This document shows, piece after piece, positions 4,371 through 5,552 of a stretch of 5,552 nucleotides of DNA. Under the pieces are notes generated by a model. That model worked only from the letters and a program-made list of their open reading frames with translations. It was not told where the DNA came from and did no database searches. Made by a program: the position numbers and the translations under genes. This stretch comes from Acidimicrobiales bacterium (GTDB lineage Bacteria; Actinomycetota; Acidimicrobiia; Acidimicrobiales; RAAP-2), in assembly GCA_017883125.1 (NCBI GenBank), contig JADGOD010000095.1, positions 1-5,552 on the forward strand, in the 5' to 3' direction. Numbering within the stretch: position 1 is the stretch's first letter; every line of letters starts with the position of its first letter.

Positions 4371-4802
4371 ATGGCCCCGCCAAAGAAGGTCATCGCAGTT
4401 GTCAAGATCCAGCTGGAGGCAGGTGGCGCAACACCTGCGCCCCCGGTCGGAACTGCGCTTGGACCGCACGGAATCCAGACCATGGACTTCTGCAAGCAGT
4501 ACAACGAGAAGACCGAGTCGATGCGTGGCACGACGATCCCGGTCGAGATCTCGATCTACGAAGATCGGTCGTTCACCTTCATCCTCAAGACCCCGCCCAC
4601 CCCGGTGCTCCTCCGCCAGGCGGCAGGCATCGCCAAGGGTTCCTCGACCGCCGGCCGTGACACGGCCGGTTCGGTCACCGACGCCCAGATCACAGAGATC
4701 GCCACCACCAAGCTGCCCGACCTCAACACCGATGACCTCGACCAGGCCAAGCTCCAGGTTGCAGGGACCGCCCGCTCCATGGGCCTCACGGTCGCCGGCT
4801 GA
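4371..4802 (+). CDS. rplK: 50S ribosomal protein L11
   Basis: This 143-residue protein (the usual L11 length) binds the GTPase-associated region of 23S rRNA at the base of the L7/L12 stalk and supports factor-dependent GTP hydrolysis. The N-terminal domain holds the proline-rich PAPPVG at 22-27 (P22 and P25 are the positions linked to thiostrepton sensitivity), then HGIQTMDFCKQYN (33-45) and YEDRSFTF (63-70). The rRNA-binding C-terminal domain ends with the invariant GTARSMG (132-138). The stretch 96-102 reads RDTAGSV, where most L11 proteins have a Lys-rich KTKVGK-type loop, so this loop is less basic than usual. The start has a clear Shine-Dalgarno sequence. rplA follows after 34 nt. Confidence 0.97.
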   Translation: MAPPKKVIAVVKIQLEAGGATPAPPVGTALGPHGIQTMDFCKQYNEKTESMRGTTIPVEISIYEDRSFTFILKTPPTPVLLRQAAGIAKGSSTAGRDTAGSVTDAQITEIATTKLPDLNTDDLDQAKLQVAGTARSMGLTVAG

Positions 4803-4814
4803 GCACGATTCAGA

Positions 4815-4836
4815 AGAACCAGAAGGAACCCACATC
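4815..4836 (+). promoter_or_regulatory. rplA translation-initiation leader
   Basis: AGAACCAGAAGGAACC contains GAAGGAA about 9 nt before the ATG at 4837 and resembles the rpmG and rplK leaders. A weak 4-bp hairpin, CTGA (4799-4802) with TCAG (4810-4813), immediately precedes it and includes the rplK stop. Confidence 0.5.
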
Positions 4837-5552
4837 ATGAGCCAGCACGGAAAGAAATACACCGACGCCCTGAAGAGCGTGGACCGGGAGAGCCTGAACA
4901 CCATTCCGGCCGCCATCGATCTGGTCAAGTCCTTGGCGACCGCCAAGTTCGACGAGACCATCGAGTTCGCCGCTTGCCTGGGGATCGACCCTCGCAAGGC
5001 CGATCAGATCATCCGTGGCACCTTGTCGCTGCCCGCCGGCATCGGCCGTGACGTGCGCATCGCCGTCTTCGCCGCCGGCGACCAGGCGACCGAGGCCCGC
5101 GAGGCAGGAGCCGACATCGTCGGCGCCGACGACCTCGTGGCCAAGGTCAACGAGGGCTTCCTCGACTTCGACATCGCCATTGCCACTCCGGACCTCATGG
5201 GCCAGGTCGGCACCTTGGGTCGAGTCCTCGGCCCGCGTGGCCTGATGCCGAACCCCAAGACCGGGACCGTGACGATGGAGACCGGCAAGGCCGTGACCGA
5301 GTTCAAGGCAGGTCGGATCGAGTACCGCACGGACAAGGTGGGCAACGTCCACGTGCCGGTGGGCAAGGTCAGCTTCGACCGGATCAAGCTGCTCACCAAC
5401 GTGCGAGCCGTCATCGACGAGCTGCAGCGGGTGAAGCCGGCCGCCACCAAGGGCAAGTACGTCAAGTCGGTGACCCTGTCGTCGACCATGGGCCCCGGCA
5501 TCAAGATCGACTCGACCCGCCTGCGCATCACCGACGAGGAGCTGGCCGGCGC
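4837..5552 (+). CDS. rplA: 50S ribosomal protein L1, 3' end cut by window edge
   Basis: From ATG 4837 the frame stays open to the right edge, giving 239 residues without a stop. L1 proteins are about 230-240 residues long, so only the last few are missing. L1 forms the mobile stalk at the E site and helps release deacylated tRNA. In many bacteria it also represses its own operon by binding the mRNA. Family features are KYTDALKSVDR (7-17), FDETIEFAACLGIDPRKADQ (38-57), RGTLSLPAGIGR (60-71) and the L1 signature around 117-146, with GTLGRVLGPRGLMPNPKTGT at 125-144. The C-terminal part includes KGKYVKSVTLSSTMGPGIKI (205-224). The AAGGAA site supports the start. It follows rplK after 34 nt and must be cotranscribed with it. 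Confidence 0.97.
   Translation, partial: MSQHGKKYTDALKSVDRESLNTIPAAIDLVKSLATAKFDETIEFAACLGIDPRKADQIIRGTLSLPAGIGRDVRIAVFAAGDQATEAREAGADIVGADDLVAKVNEGFLDFDIAIATPDLMGQVGTLGRVLGPRGLMPNPKTGTVTMETGKAVTEFKAGRIEYRTDKVGNVHVPVGKVSFDRIKLLTNVRAVIDELQRVKPAATKGKYVKSVTLSSTMGPGIKIDSTRLRITDEELAG

Overview
The window is about 5.5 kb of GC-rich, high-coding-density bacterial chromosome. It reads as a conserved housekeeping locus of an actinobacterium. The evidence is the order tRNA-Thr, tRNA-Met, rpmG, tRNA-Trp, secE, nusG, rplK, rplA, the acidic N-terminal extension on NusG, an MptB-type mannosyltransferase, and start codons with TANNNT -10 elements directly upstream. A deep-branching class such as Acidimicrobiia is my guess, not something the sequence proves.

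Region 1 (1-349): The first 25 bases are the minus-strand start of a gene whose first eight residues (MPTFDIVS) match YajQ-family proteins. It diverges from a tRNA-Tyr (87-171), which is followed by a strong 14-bp terminator hairpin. The rest, up to position 349, is the short upstream region of the next gene.

Region 2 (350-2591): Two convergent genes lie between tRNA-Tyr and tRNA-Thr. One is a 552-residue polytopic GT-C mannosyltransferase of the MptA/MptB type, expected to extend the alpha-1,6-mannan backbone of cell-envelope lipoglycans. The other is a minus-strand GNAT acetyltransferase of the phosphinothricin/methionine-sulfoximine acetyltransferase type.

Region 3 (2592-3233): tRNA-Thr and tRNA-Met are separated by 6 nt and followed by the short gene rpmG (L33, 54 aa). 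A promoter-like gap and tRNA-Trp come next.

Region 4 (3286-5552): secE, nusG, rplK and rplA are tightly spaced on the plus strand; rplA runs off the right edge with only its last residues missing. They encode a Sec translocon subunit, a transcription elongation factor and the two proteins of the ribosomal L1/L11 stalk region. With the tRNAs and L33 this is a translation, transcription and secretion cluster.

I see no mobile element, CRISPR array or defence system, and no convincing undescribed system. The points worth a second look are small: a recurring leader element before three ribosomal-protein genes, a probable RNA hairpin across the nusG stop codon, an A-C mismatch in the tRNA-Tyr acceptor stem, an L33 whose fourth zinc-ligand position is Asp, two probable leaderless genes, and the absence of hadABC-type genes between rpmG and tRNA-Trp.
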